This document shows positions 18,558-28,053 of a DNA stretch of 64,000 nucleotides, piece by piece. A program made the translations under genes and the position numbers. This stretch comes from Marinobacter sp. F4216 (lineage in GTDB: Bacteria > Pseudomonadota > Gammaproteobacteria > Pseudomonadales > Oleiphilaceae). How positions within the stretch are numbered: position 1 is the first letter of the stretch; every line of letters starts with the position of its first letter. The stretch spans positions 124,001 to 188,000 of the forward strand of contig NZ_JAIOUO010000003.1 of the NCBI RefSeq assembly GCF_019931195.1, written 5' to 3'. The notes beneath the pieces were generated by a model that was not told the origin of the DNA, did no database searches, and worked only from the letters and a program-made list of their open reading frames with translations.

Positions 18558-19826
18558 TCAGTTCGTCAGCTGCTGGTTGATCACCAGTTCAACCGGCTGG
18601 CTCTCGCCATCCAGCACGTCAACCGGAGCATCCAGACGACCTTGCCAGTCACCGGGTTGTGGCATGGCACTGCCGGAGCGGCTCAGACGGGCAACCACCA
18701 TAACCTGCTCAGCACTGGAGATGGTCGCATCCGGTGACATGGCGCTGCTGTCATCCAGACGGATCTCGGCCGGCAATGCGCCAGCGGTTAACCGCTTGAT
18801 CGCCAGTGGCGGACCACCGGCACCGTCAACACGCCGGGCAAACACAAACAATGTGGTGTCGTCCGGCACTTGTTGCGCAAACGTATCCGCCAGCGATACC
18901 CGAACCGTCACTGACGGTCCTGCTGCCGAGTCCGCCACCTGCGGCGCCGGCGGCTCTTCACCAAGACGATTATAGGCCTCGCGAATACCGCCCTGAATGG
19001 ACTCAAGCTGGGGATGATTCGGCGCAACCGTCACGATGCGCTGCCAGTAGTCGATAGCCTCGCGGTATTTCTGCTGGCTGAACGCGTGAATACCCAGCAA
19101 GCCAAGGGAGTTCACTTCATCCGGATTCAGGGCCCGGGCGGCTTCGATGGTGCCGGTGACCTGCTCGGTCATGGCTCCCTGGCTATCAAAGAACAACGCT
19201 TGTGCCGCCAGCCCCAAGGCAACTGAACGAGAATTATCGTCTTCAGCCACGTTATCGGCCAGGTTGCGAAACGCCCAGGCGGCATCCTCGTATCGTTCCA
19301 GGCGCATGTAACTCTGTCCCAGCATCGCCCACCCATCCGGATTGTCCGGACTGGCTTCCAGTTTGGCCCGGAGCTGTTCAATCAGCCCGGCCATCTGTTC
19401 ATGGCGGGCACTGTCATCGGCCCCGAGTTCCTGCATGGCAATGAACTGTTCCACCTCGTCCATCGCCCCCCACTCCTGGTAGAGCAGATAGGATGCTGCC
19501 GGCACCAGCGCAACGGCCACCAGCGCGACCGCAATGGCACTCTTTCGGCCACTGACCACCGGGCGAGTCGTGGCGTCTTCCGGAATGTCCTCCAGCATGG
19601 TGCCGGCGAGTTCTTCCCGAAGCTGACGGTAGCCTTCGTCGTCCAGGTTTCCGGCCTCGTATTCCACGTCCAGCTCCTGCAGACGTCCCTGATAGGCCAT
19701 CAGGTTTTGCTGCTTGATATCCCCGCTGTCCTTGCCCTTCGGGCGATGGAACAACACCGGATACAGGACAAAGGCCAGCGCCAGGATGATGAGGATGGAG
19801 GCGGCAATCCAGAAGGTTTGAGTCAT
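18558..19826 (-). CDS. ccmI: Cytochrome c maturation protein CcmI
   Basis: 422 residues: an N-terminal helix (residues ~4-24), a cytosolic loop, a second helix near residues 92-113 and a long periplasmic TPR region (WAMLGQSYMRLERYEDAAWAF), ending in a beta-rich domain. CcmI captures apocytochrome c and passes it to the CcmF/H haem ligation complex. It is the last gene of the ccm operon, 49 bp after ccmH. Confidence 0.92.
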   Translation of the reverse strand: MTQTFWIAASILIILALAFVLYPVLFHRPKGKDSGDIKQQNLMAYQGRLQELDVEYEAGNLDDEGYRQLREELAGTMLEDIPEDATTRPVVSGRKSAIAVALVAVALVPAASYLLYQEWGAMDEVEQFIAMQELGADDSARHEQMAGLIEQLRAKLEASPDNPDGWAMLGQSYMRLERYEDAAWAFRNLADNVAEDDNSRSVALGLAAQALFFDSQGAMTEQVTGTIEAARALNPDEVNSLGLLGIHAFSQQKYREAIDYWQRIVTVAPNHPQLESIQGGIREAYNRLGEEPPAPQVADSAAGPSVTVRVSLADTFAQQVPDDTTLFVFARRVDGAGGPPLAIKRLTAGALPAEIRLDDSSAMSPDATISSAEQVMVVARLSRSGSAMPQPGDWQGRLDAPVDVLDGESQPVELVINQQLTN

Positions 19827-19875
19827 GGAGTTTTCATCACAGATTCAGTATTGGGTACAACGAACAGGGCTGGAA

Positions 19876-20352
19876 TCAGGCGTTCCGATTCTGTTCCAGC
19901 TCTGCCAGAATTTTTTCAGCCCTGGCTTTTTCTTCGGCCGACATGGGTTCCTCCTTGCCCGCATTCCTGCGGGAGCGGATCACCACACCGGCAACCACCA
20001 GCAGGCCGCCCAGAACGGCCACGGCCGGGGTGGCCCAGAGCAGGATGGTGCGCTGATCAACTTCAGGCTTGTAGCGAACAAACTCGCCAAATCGGGCCAC
20101 CAGCGCATCGACGATTTCCTGATCGGAAGCACCGTCGCTCATCATCCGGTAAACCTCGGCCCGCATGTCTTTGGAAATGGGTGCGTTGGAATCCGCAATA
20201 TTCTGGTTCTGGCACTTGGGGCAACGGAGTTCCGAGGTCAGATCCTGGAACCGCTGCTCCTCCTGCTGGGATTCAAACTGGTAGACGTCCGCATTCGCGG
20301 CCGCAGGACCGGCCAGCACCATCAGCAAAAACGAGAGGAAAACATGGCGCAT
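19876..20352 (-). CDS. ccmH: Cytochrome c maturation protein CcmH
   Basis: 158 residues. A signal peptide (residues 1-20) precedes the redox motif LRCPKCQNQN (C44, C47), the hallmark of CcmH/CycL, and a C-terminal membrane helix (AVAVLGGLLVVAGVVI) with a short charged tail. It reduces the apocytochrome haem-binding cysteines at the periplasmic face before haem attachment. Its start overlaps the ccmG stop by one base. Confidence 0.93.
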   Translation of the reverse strand: MRHVFLSFLLMVLAGPAAANADVYQFESQQEEQRFQDLTSELRCPKCQNQNIADSNAPISKDMRAEVYRMMSDGASDQEIVDALVARFGEFVRYKPEVDQRTILLWATPAVAVLGGLLVVAGVVIRSRRNAGKEEPMSAEEKARAEKILAELEQNRNA

Positions 20353-20888
20353 TACCCGTTCCCCCTGGCTTCGTTGATCACCGGCAGCAGTACGTCTTTC
20401 CAGACGTTCTGGTCAACAACGCCCACATGACGGTAGCGAACAACCCCGGCTGCATCGATAACGAAGGTTTCCGGTGCACCGTAAACGCCGAGGTCAAAAC
20501 CCAGGGTGCCCTTGGGGTCATAGATGCTGGCGCTGTAGGGGTCGCCCAACCGCTCCAGCCAGGCCAGCGCCTCGGTGCGGGTGTCCTTGTAGTTAAGGCC
20601 AATGATGGAGACACCTTTTTCCCGGGCCAGCCAGATCAGGTCGTCATGTTCATCGCGACAGGCCGGGCACCAGGTGCCCCACACATTCAACAGCTGAACC
20701 TTGCCTTTGAAAAGCGACTCGTCGAGCTGCTGCTGCGAATCGTGCAGATCCTGCAGGGCAAAGGTCGGTACCGGTTTTCCAACCAGGGCAGATTCAAGCT
20801 TGGTGGGATCCTTGCCAATGCCGGCAAAAAGAACCACACCAAGCACCAGCGCGATCAGCAAAGGCAGAAACAGCAAAAACCGCCTCAT
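20352..20888 (-). CDS. ccmG: Thiol:disulfide interchange protein CcmG/DsbE
   Basis: 178 residues: an N-terminal signal anchor (residues 3-24) and a periplasmic thioredoxin fold with active site WCPAC (C74, C77) and a YGAPETFVID segment containing the cis-proline. It keeps CcmH and apocytochrome cysteines reduced, receiving electrons from DsbD-type proteins. It overlaps ccmF by 4 bp (ATGA). Confidence 0.94.
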   Translation of the reverse strand: MRRFLLFLPLLIALVLGVVLFAGIGKDPTKLESALVGKPVPTFALQDLHDSQQQLDESLFKGKVQLLNVWGTWCPACRDEHDDLIWLAREKGVSIIGLNYKDTRTEALAWLERLGDPYSASIYDPKGTLGFDLGVYGAPETFVIDAAGVVRYRHVGVVDQNVWKDVLLPVINEARGNG

Positions 20889-22885
20889 GAATAGACTCCT
20901 GCGGGCTTGTCAGAATCGGGTGCTGGCTTGCCAGACTCCTTGGTTGCGGCCGCCTTGTGGCGCAGTCGGTACCGGCGATCAGAAATGGCCAGGAAGCCGC
21001 CAGCCGCCATAAAAATAGAGCCAAGCCACAACCAGCGGACCAGCGGCTTGTACTGGAGACGGATGGCCCAGGCCTGATCGGAGATGCGCTCGCCAATGGC
21101 CACGAATATATCCCGGAACAGACCCGCGTCGATATCGGCCTCAGTCATCACACTCATTCCAACCGAATATTGGCGCTTTTCCGGATACAGAGTGGCTACC
21201 CGTTCACCGTCCAGTATCACATCAAACCCGGCGTACTGGGCAGTGAAGTTCGGTCCCTGCCGTTCTCCCACATCCCGGAACACAAACTGATAATCCCCGA
21301 CGGATGCCACATCCCCGGGCACCATCCGTACATCCCGGGCGATGCCGTAGTTGGACACAATGGTTGCACCGGCCATGGTGATGGCCAGACCAAGGTGGCC
21401 GAGAATCATGCCGTAATAGCTGCGGGACTGACGCTTCAGACCATGAAGCCGGCCTTTGCGGGACGAGGATTTATCCCACAGATCCCAGAACGTCGCCAGG
21501 GCCACCCAGGTGGAGGTAAACACGCCCACGAAGGCCCAGGGCTTGAAACCGCCATAGGCCATCAGCGTTGCTGCCGTCACCAGCACGCTCACGCTCAGTG
21601 GCCAGAGCAGCTTGCGCCCCAGCCAACCGCCATCCGTTCTTTTCCACCGAGAAAATACTCCGGCACCCAGAAGCAAGCCTGCAGCCACCGCCAGCGGGCT
21701 GAAGGTGAGATTGAAGAACGGTTCGCCGATGGACAGCTTGCCCAGTTCCAGGTAATCGAGCACCAGCGGATACAGGGTTCCGATCGCCACCAGCAGGGTG
21801 GCGGAAACCAGCAACACGTTGTTGAGTAGCAGGAAGACCTCCCGGGACAAGCCGCCGTATCGGGCACGCACGTGAACTACCGGGGCCCGGAAGGCATAGA
21901 GCGTCAGACTGGCAATGACGGTAATGGCCAGCAAACCGAGCAGGAAAACGCCCCGCTCCGGGTCCGACGCAAAGGCATGAACGGATGTCAGAACACCGGA
22001 GCGGACCAGGAAGGTGCCCAGCAGGCTCAGGGAGAAGGTGACGATGGCCAGCAGAACCGTCCAGCTCTTGAACACACCCCGCTTCTCGGTCACCGCCAGG
22101 GAGTGCATCAGTGCTGTGCCTGACAGCCAGGGCAAAAGCGAGGCATTCTCCACCGGATCCCAGAACCACCAGCCACCCCAGCCAAGCTCGTAGTATGCCC
22201 ACCAGCTTCCAAGCGCGATCCCGATCGACAGGAAGGCCCAGGCGACGGTCGTCCAGGGTCGGGACCAGCGCGCCCAGGCAGCATCCAGCCGACCGTTGAT
22301 CAAAGCGGCGATGGCAAAGGCAAAGGCGACGGAAAAGCCCACATACCCCATGTAGAGCATGGGCGGGTGAATAATCAGGCCAACGTCCTGCAGCAATGGG
22401 TTCAGGTCGGCGCCATCGGCAGGCACATTCGGCAGGATACGGTCAAATGGATTGGACGTGATGATGATGAACAGCAGAAAACCAACGGTGATCATCCCCA
22501 GAACCGACAGCACCTGGGAGATCATCACCGGCGGCAAGCGGCGGCTGAAGATAGCGACCGCCAGGGTCCAGCCCGCCAGCATCAGTATCCACAGCAGCAA
22601 CGACCCTTCGTGACCACCCCAGACCGCACTGAACTTGAAGTACCAGGGCAGCAGGCTGTTGCTGTTATTGGCCACGTAGGCGACCGAGAAGTCATCCGTC
22701 AGGAAGGCGTAGGTGAGCACCGCGAAGGCCAGGCCGACAAACACAAACACACCGGACGCCAGCGGCCGGGCGAACGCCTGAAGGGTATCCCGTCCGGTGA
22801 CGGCACCTACCAGAGGCACGACTGACAGAAGCCCTGCCAGCAACAGTGACAGAATCAGTGCGAGCTGTCCGAGTTCCGGGTACAT
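20885..22885 (-). CDS. ccmF: Haem lyase component CcmF
   Basis: 666 residues, a polytopic inner-membrane protein (about 15 helices). The tryptophan-rich haem-handling motif is WGGWWFWDPVENASLLPW, with conserved histidines nearby (IIHPPMLYMGY). CcmF takes haem from holo-CcmE and, with CcmH and CcmI, attaches it to CXXCH motifs of cytochromes c. Length and gene order match the system I family. Confidence 0.96.
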   Translation of the reverse strand: MYPELGQLALILSLLLAGLLSVVPLVGAVTGRDTLQAFARPLASGVFVFVGLAFAVLTYAFLTDDFSVAYVANNSNSLLPWYFKFSAVWGGHEGSLLLWILMLAGWTLAVAIFSRRLPPVMISQVLSVLGMITVGFLLFIIITSNPFDRILPNVPADGADLNPLLQDVGLIIHPPMLYMGYVGFSVAFAFAIAALINGRLDAAWARWSRPWTTVAWAFLSIGIALGSWWAYYELGWGGWWFWDPVENASLLPWLSGTALMHSLAVTEKRGVFKSWTVLLAIVTFSLSLLGTFLVRSGVLTSVHAFASDPERGVFLLGLLAITVIASLTLYAFRAPVVHVRARYGGLSREVFLLLNNVLLVSATLLVAIGTLYPLVLDYLELGKLSIGEPFFNLTFSPLAVAAGLLLGAGVFSRWKRTDGGWLGRKLLWPLSVSVLVTAATLMAYGGFKPWAFVGVFTSTWVALATFWDLWDKSSSRKGRLHGLKRQSRSYYGMILGHLGLAITMAGATIVSNYGIARDVRMVPGDVASVGDYQFVFRDVGERQGPNFTAQYAGFDVILDGERVATLYPEKRQYSVGMSVMTEADIDAGLFRDIFVAIGERISDQAWAIRLQYKPLVRWLWLGSIFMAAGGFLAISDRRYRLRHKAAATKESGKPAPDSDKPAGVYS

Positions 22886-22917
22886 CAGTGCCCTCCAGTC
22901 AGGGTAAATACATTAAA

Positions 22918-23388
22918 TCAGTAAGTTGTGGCCGAGCCTTCCGGTCCGGTATTGGTGGCGGATTTGCCGGCCTTTTTTAAAGCCTCAGCCACTTCCGGCG
23001 GCATGTAGTTCTCATCGTGCTTGGCGAGCACCTGGTCCGCCACGAAACGACCGTTTCCGTCCAGCCGGCCCATGGCAACCACGCCCTGCCCCTCGGCGAA
23101 CAGATCCGGCAAAATGCCTTCGTACTCAACTGGCACGGAAGCGTTGAAGTCGGTTACCCGAAACATCACTTTGAGGGTTTCGGTATCACGCTCGACAGAA
23201 CCCTCCTCGACCATACCACCGGCACGTATACGAACGTCCACCGGTGCTTCACCCGCCGCAATCTGGGACGGATCGTAGAACAGGTTGATGTTCTGGCGCA
23301 GGGCGTAGGTGATCAGCCCCACCGCAATGGACAGTCCTGCCAACAGGAACAGAACGATGGTCAGCCTTTTTTTACGAATCGGATGCAT
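22918..23388 (-). CDS. ccmE: Haem chaperone CcmE
   Basis: 156 residues: an N-terminal membrane anchor (residues 8-28), then the beta-barrel OB-like periplasmic domain with the covalent haem-binding histidine in [10 protein letters not shown] (H124; the Tyr at 128 is the usual axial ligand). It ferries haem from the CcmABCD release complex to CcmF. Confidence 0.95.
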   Translation of the reverse strand: MHPIRKKRLTIVLFLLAGLSIAVGLITYALRQNINLFYDPSQIAAGEAPVDVRIRAGGMVEEGSVERDTETLKVMFRVTDFNASVPVEYEGILPDLFAEGQGVVAMGRLDGNGRFVADQVLAKHDENYMPPEVAEALKKAGKSATNTGPEGSATTY

Positions 23389-23399
23389 TAACTACCTGC

Positions 23400-23636
23400 T
23401 CATTGCTCTTGGGAAATATTGACGCGCGAAAACGTCGCGGCGGGCTTATGATCCCGGGTTTGCTTGCCGCCCTCTGATTCATAGGACCGACGACAGGATT
23501 GGATCACCGTATTGTGCTTACGGACAGACAACACCACCAGGGACACCATCACCAGAAGAAACACACCATAGCAGGTCCAGACATAGGGCCCGTGCCCCTC
23601 CATGTGAATCAGGGCTGTCAGCGAATCAAACGCCAT
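23400..23636 (-). CDS. ccmD: Cytochrome c maturation protein CcmD
   Basis: 78 residues with a single membrane helix (YVWTCYGVFLLVMVSLVVLSV) and the typical DSLTALIHMEGHGPYVW lead; the cytosolic tail is basic. CcmD stabilises CcmE in the CcmABC complex. It begins one base after the ccmC stop, so the two are probably translationally coupled. Confidence 0.9.
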   Translation of the reverse strand: MAFDSLTALIHMEGHGPYVWTCYGVFLLVMVSLVVLSVRKHNTVIQSCRRSYESEGGKQTRDHKPAATFSRVNISQEQ

Positions 23637-23637
23637 G

Positions 23638-24381
23638 TCATGCCCTCCCCGCGCTGATGTATTCGCGAACCCAGCGGGTACGCTGTTCCCGCACCAGAAT
23701 CTCAGTTTTCATACGTAAACAGGCCAGCCAGCCAAACAACAGGTACAGCCCCAGGACGGACAGCAACAGGGGCACCCACATTTCCGCCGGCATGGACGGC
23801 TTTTCCGTCAATTTGAAGGTGGCCGGCTGATGCAGGGTATTCCACCACTCCACGGAGTATTTGATGATAGGGATATTCACCACCCCGACCAGAACCAGCA
23901 CCGCGACCGCACGGGCTGCCGATTTTTCGTCGCTGATCGACCGGTCCAGAGCGATGACTCCGCCATACAGGAACAGCAGGATCAGCATGGAGGTCAGTCT
24001 GGCGTCCCAGATCCACCAGGTACCCCAGGTCGGCTTGCCCCAGACCGCCCCGGTAAACAGGGCAAGGAAGGTCAGCAGCAGGCCCACCGGCGCCACTGCC
24101 TTGACAAAGACATCCGCCAGTTTCATACGCCACACCAGTGTGACCACCGCCGCCACCGCCATCATGATGTAGACGGACTGGGCGAGGAATGCCGACGGCA
24201 CGTGGATAAAAATGATCCGGTAACTGTTGCCCTGCAGGTAATCCTTGGGCGCAAAGAACAAGCCCCAGACCAGTCCCGCAGCTAACAACAGCAACGCTGC
24301 AGCCAGCAACCACGGCATCAGACGGTTGGCGATACCGAAAAACCATTTGGGCGAGCCCAGCTTATGGAAAAACTGCCACAT
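23638..24381 (-). CDS. ccmC: Haem handling protein CcmC
   Basis: 247 residues, six membrane helices, with the WWD-type motif [13 protein letters not shown] between helices 3 and 4 and flanking histidines ([17 protein letters not shown]). CcmC places haem onto CcmE at the periplasmic face. There is a 34-bp gap after ccmB. Confidence 0.95.
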   Translation of the reverse strand: MWQFFHKLGSPKWFFGIANRLMPWLLAAALLLLAAGLVWGLFFAPKDYLQGNSYRIIFIHVPSAFLAQSVYIMMAVAAVVTLVWRMKLADVFVKAVAPVGLLLTFLALFTGAVWGKPTWGTWWIWDARLTSMLILLFLYGGVIALDRSISDEKSAARAVAVLVLVGVVNIPIIKYSVEWWNTLHQPATFKLTEKPSMPAEMWVPLLLSVLGLYLLFGWLACLRMKTEILVREQRTRWVREYISAGRA

Positions 24382-24415
24382 CAGATGGATACCCTGTTAC
24401 TCATAAACGTTTTAC

Positions 24416-25141
24416 CTATGCGTTCGACAAGCTGATTCTAAGAGCCGCCGACGCAGCGAACGGCGCCAATGTCAGTGCCAACACCAGGAAAGCCCCCAGC
24501 AGCGCCAGATATCCGCCCACGGCAGCCCCGTCCGCGGCAGCCGCAACTGTGCCGGTACCGAATATAAGCACTGGAATGTACAGCGGAATAATCAGCAGGG
24601 ACAAGAGCACCCCCGCCGAACGCAAACCAAGCGTCAACGCCGCACCGATAGACCCGATCAGACTAAGTACCGGGGTTCCCACCAGCAGCGTCAGACACAA
24701 CACCCAGATGGTGCTCCCCTCCAGGTGCACCATCACGCCCAGAACCGGTGCCAGCAGCACCAGCGGCAGCCCGGTGAGCACCCAATGCGCCAGGGTTTTC
24801 GCCAGTACCAGCAAAAACAGAGGCTGTGGTTGCAGCACGAGTTGCTCCAGGGTGCCATCGTCAAAATCGTGCCGGAATAAATGATCAAGAGACAACAGTA
24901 CCGACAACAGAGCCGCCACCCAGAGAATACCTGCACCAGCTTCCCTGAGGAAGGCAACCTCCGGGCTTACGCCCAGTGGAAACAGGGTGACCACCATAAC
25001 GAAGAACAGCAACGGATTCAGAAGATCCTGACGCTGCCGGAAAGCCACACGCAAATCACGGGCAAACACCGCTTTCATGGCCGAAGCACCGCTGACCAGT
25101 TCGCTCTGTGGCCGGATGACCGGACGAACCTCTGCATTCAT
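24416..25141 (-). CDS. ccmB: ABC exporter membrane subunit CcmB
   Basis: 241 residues with six membrane helices and the family's PLLFFVMVVTLFPLGVSPE segment. The start at 25141 gives an N-terminal extension of 22 residues relative to MKAVFARDL (25075), but it forms an ATGA overlap with the ccmA stop, which argues for 25141. Together with CcmA and CcmC it forms the ATP-driven complex that releases holo-CcmE. Confidence 0.93.
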   Translation of the reverse strand: MNAEVRPVIRPQSELVSGASAMKAVFARDLRVAFRQRQDLLNPLLFFVMVVTLFPLGVSPEVAFLREAGAGILWVAALLSVLLSLDHLFRHDFDDGTLEQLVLQPQPLFLLVLAKTLAHWVLTGLPLVLLAPVLGVMVHLEGSTIWVLCLTLLVGTPVLSLIGSIGAALTLGLRSAGVLLSLLIIPLYIPVLIFGTGTVAAAADGAAVGGYLALLGAFLVLALTLAPFAASAALRISLSNA

Positions 25142-25767
25142 CAGGCTGCCCCTCCCAAACGGATGCTCTGCAGACCCGGAAGTTCAAGGTGATGGTGCGT
25201 GGTCACCACCACGGCTCCGCCTTCCTTCGCCCGCTGTGCCAGCAGCGACTCGATGGCGTTCACGCCATCGGCGTCAATGGCGGTAAACACTTCATCCAGC
25301 AGCCAGAGCGGTTCGTCTGCGATGAGCAGCCTGGCCAGAGCAACGCGGCGCTGCTGCCCGGCCGAGAGCTTGCGGCAAGGGACATCTTCGTAGCCATGCA
25401 GACCGGTGCCAGCCAGGGCCTGACGCAAGACATCGTCCGGCAGCGGGCGGCGCCCGGCGGTCAGGGCACGCAGGTTTTCCAGTGGCGACAGTAACCCTTT
25501 GATGCCGGGCCGGTGACCCAGATACAGCATGTTCCGGTGGTAGTCTTCCCGGCAGTGGTTGCGTGATTGCCCGCGCCAAAGCAGGTCACCGGACCACGCA
25601 TCATTCAGGCCGGCCAGAATTCTCAGCAAGGTGGTTTTTCCCGAGCCGTTGTCACCCTCGACACGGGTTACGGTCCCGGGCAGTATGGAAAAGGACAAGT
25701 CACGGAACAGCGTCCGCTCATCTCTTTCACACTGCAGATTGACAGCCTGTAGTAACGGCTCAGACAT
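25141..25767 (-). CDS. ccmA: ABC exporter ATPase CcmA
   Basis: 208 residues: Walker A GDNGSGKTT (38-46), signature LSAGQQRR, Walker B LWLLDEVFTAID. First gene of the nine-gene ccmABCDEFGHI operon, which is complete and in canonical order. The operon supplies all c-type cytochromes of the cell. Confidence 0.95.
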   Translation of the reverse strand: MSEPLLQAVNLQCERDERTLFRDLSFSILPGTVTRVEGDNGSGKTTLLRILAGLNDAWSGDLLWRGQSRNHCREDYHRNMLYLGHRPGIKGLLSPLENLRALTAGRRPLPDDVLRQALAGTGLHGYEDVPCRKLSAGQQRRVALARLLIADEPLWLLDEVFTAIDADGVNAIESLLAQRAKEGGAVVVTTHHHLELPGLQSIRLGGAA

Positions 25768-25876
25768 CAGGGCCCCGTAGACAAAACGATGCGCGGACAG
25801 GTGGCATCGGATTCATTCAAGGCTGACACACCATGGGTGCAGCCCTTATTCACAGCATTATTTGCCGGCGCGGCGT

Positions 25877-25882
25877 ATTATA
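25877..25882 (-). promoter_or_regulatory. Candidate -10 box of the ccm operon
   Basis: On the minus strand a perfect TATAAT (25882-25877) lies about 110 bp upstream of the ccmA ATG. No good -35 is present at 17 bp. The rest of the 25768-26104 gap (337 bp) shows no ORF or strong hairpin, apart from a short CCTGA/TCAGG inverted repeat at the end of the fleN-type gene. Confidence 0.35.
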
Positions 25883-26104
25883 ACGAAACCGCATGCGTAT
25901 TACCCATGCTCACTACAAATCGACAACAATGCCCCCCCTGCCCAGCGCGCTTTCATGTCGTTGGGGCAAAATCCCTTCATGCGGCCGACCAGGGTTCACC
26001 AGTGACGACCGAGAAAAATGAGACACTGCCGATGCGGTGCAGGTAACGGCAGTAACTCGAAGGGTCTTTATCGACTTACCCGTCCTCCGGTTGCCTGAAT
26101 CAAA

Positions 26105-26926
26105 TCAGGCTTCTATTAACCGTTCAACGAAAAACTCACAGTGCCCACGTGGCTCGGAGGGAAGTGGCCATTTGTCGACTTTGTCGGCGAGGGCCTTGAT
26201 CGCAATGGCGGCTTTCGATCTTGGGTAAGCATCCAGAACCGCACGCTGACGCTGAACAGCCTTTCTGACAGCCTCATCGAAAGGCACCATGCCGACATAT
26301 TCCAGAGCCACATCCAGAAAACGCTCAGTTACACGGCTGAGTTTCTCGTATAAGTGACGACCTTCCTCTTCGCTACGAACCTGATTGGCGAGAATACGGA
26401 AACGGTTGGTTCCGCATTCGCGATTCATCAGCTTGATCAGCGCATAGGCATCGGTGATTGAGGCTGGCTCGTCACAAACCACAAAGAGGAGTTCCTGGGA
26501 GGCCCGCATGAAGCTGACGACTAAATCAGATATGCCGGCGGCGACATCAACAATAAGTACATCAAGGTCGTCGGCCAGCTCACTAAACGCCTTGATCAGG
26601 CCTACATGCTCCATCGCTGGAAGCTGAGCCATTCGTTGATTACCGGAGGCGGCGGGAACAACCCGCACGCCCCAGGGGCCCTCGACCAGAATCTCTTTCA
26701 GCTCACACTCGCCGGAAAGCACATCAGCCAGGTTTCGGTTCGCGGTAATTCCCAGCAAAACATCGACGTTAGCCAACCCCAGGTCGGCATCCAGAATCGC
26801 TACCCGACGCCCTTTCTGTGAAAGCGCAATACCCAGATTGACGGAAATGTTGCTTTTTCCCACCCCGCCTTTTCCGCCAGACACCGCAATTACCTGAACC
26901 GGTTTAGCTTTATTCATGTTCGCCAT
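26105..26926 (-). CDS. fleN: MinD/ParA-type ATPase of the FleN (FlhG) family
   Basis: 273 residues. The deviant Walker A is GGKGGVGKS (17-25); LDADLGLANVDVLLG and LDVLIVDVAAGISD follow, and the C-terminus ends RGHCEFFVERL, all matching recalled Pseudomonas FleN almost residue by residue. FleN limits flagellar number by binding the ATPase FleQ and damping its activity. It is usually embedded in flhF-fleN-fliA; here it stands alone upstream of ccmA, with fleQ 7 kb away on the same strand. It may be the only FleN or a paralogue; the window cannot tell. Confidence 0.8.
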   Translation of the reverse strand: MANMNKAKPVQVIAVSGGKGGVGKSNISVNLGIALSQKGRRVAILDADLGLANVDVLLGITANRNLADVLSGECELKEILVEGPWGVRVVPAASGNQRMAQLPAMEHVGLIKAFSELADDLDVLIVDVAAGISDLVVSFMRASQELLFVVCDEPASITDAYALIKLMNRECGTNRFRILANQVRSEEEGRHLYEKLSRVTERFLDVALEYVGMVPFDEAVRKAVQRQRAVLDAYPRSKAAIAIKALADKVDKWPLPSEPRGHCEFFVERLIEA

Positions 26927-27411
26927 TGTCTCTCGCCAGTTAATACAAGACCGTTTTTAATAGACGACCACTAACCTGACCGCATCGCTCAAATCAGCGT
27001 TTTTTTAACGTAAAGGCACAAAACACCGGATTTCTGAGAAAAACGCTTCGCCCACACCCTGCTGGTTTCGTCACTTTATCAGCCGCGTTAGAAGGAGCGC
27101 TCATAGGGGACGCAGATTGCCCCACCAGGGGCAAGCCAACAGCCGCCAGCCGACCACTCCCCCCCTTGAAAGTCTTAGCCAGTGCAGACCAGGACTTCAC
27201 GTCATCAGCAGCCTCGCGTGAATTCCTCAACCATACTTCAAGCCCATGGCTCACGCCAGACTGGCGGAGGGCAAGATCCGTACCAGTCCTTACGCTAAAT
27301 AGATCACTTGCACCGGGATGCCGCCTGACTCAACAGGCCAGATACGGTATCCTTGCGCGGTTCCATAGCGCTGCTAAATCATCACAGAAAAACCCACAGA
27401 TAGGTGATCCC
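26927..27411. other. 485-bp gene-free gap with a perfect 7-bp-stem hairpin
   Basis: This divergent gap separates the fleN-type gene from upp. TTGCCCC (27117-27123), loop ACCA, GGGGCAA (27128-27134) forms a compact hairpin without a U-tract, about 280 bp before upp. A T7 run lies at about 27000. A minus-strand open frame of 86 codons (26994-27254) has no ribosome-binding site and no recognisable features, so I do not call it. Confidence 0.4.
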
Positions 27412-28050
27412 ATGCCAATCCACGAGGTTAAACACCCCCTGATCCAACACAAGCTGGGCCTGATGCGCCGGGCTGACATCAGCACCAAGAATTTTCGTGA
27501 ACTGGCACAGGAAGTCGGTGCCCTGCTCACCTACGAAGCCACCAAGGACTTCAGCCTGCAGGAATACACCATTGACGGCTGGGCCGGACCGGTTCAGGTA
27601 GAACAGATTCAGGGCAAGAAGATCACCATCGTACCGATCCTTCGTGCAGGCCTTGGCATGCTGGACGGCGTTCTGAGCCTGATCCCGGTTGCCCGCGTGA
27701 GCGTGGTCGGCCAGATCCGCGACGAGGAAACCCTGGAAGCCAGCACCTACCTGGAAAAGCTGGTGGGCGAACTTGACCAGCGTATGGCCCTGATCGTTGA
27801 TCCGATGCTGGCTACCGGTGGCTCCCTGATTTCCACCATCGACCTGCTCAAGAAAGCCGGCAGCACCGAAATCCGGGCGCTGGTACTGGTGGCTGCACCG
27901 GAAGGTGTCGAGAAAGTGCTGGAAGCTCATCCGGACGTGTCCATTTACACCGCCTCGGTGGATGAACGCCTGAATGAAAAAGGCTATATCCTGCCCGGCC
28001 TCGGTGACGCCGGCGACAAAATCTTCGGAACCAAGCAAAAGGACGTATAA
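27412..28050 (+). CDS. upp: Uracil phosphoribosyltransferase
   Basis: 212 residues. The ATG at 27412 ([16 protein letters not shown]) matches the family start and has an AGGTGA just upstream; the open frame extends 82 codons further without merit. The PRPP-binding loop is [12 protein letters not shown], and the C-terminal uracil-binding region contains [16 protein letters not shown]. It converts uracil and PRPP to UMP. uraA follows after 3 bp, forming a salvage operon. Confidence 0.96.
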   Translation: MPIHEVKHPLIQHKLGLMRRADISTKNFRELAQEVGALLTYEATKDFSLQEYTIDGWAGPVQVEQIQGKKITIVPILRAGLGMLDGVLSLIPVARVSVVGQIRDEETLEASTYLEKLVGELDQRMALIVDPMLATGGSLISTIDLLKKAGSTEIRALVLVAAPEGVEKVLEAHPDVSIYTASVDERLNEKGYILPGLGDAGDKIFGTKQKDV

Positions 28051-28053
28051 CGA

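Noticed and set aside
26994..27254. 86-codon minus-strand open frame upstream of upp
   Set aside because: No ribosome-binding site, no recognisable motif, low-complexity Ser/Ala/Gly composition; probably non-coding.
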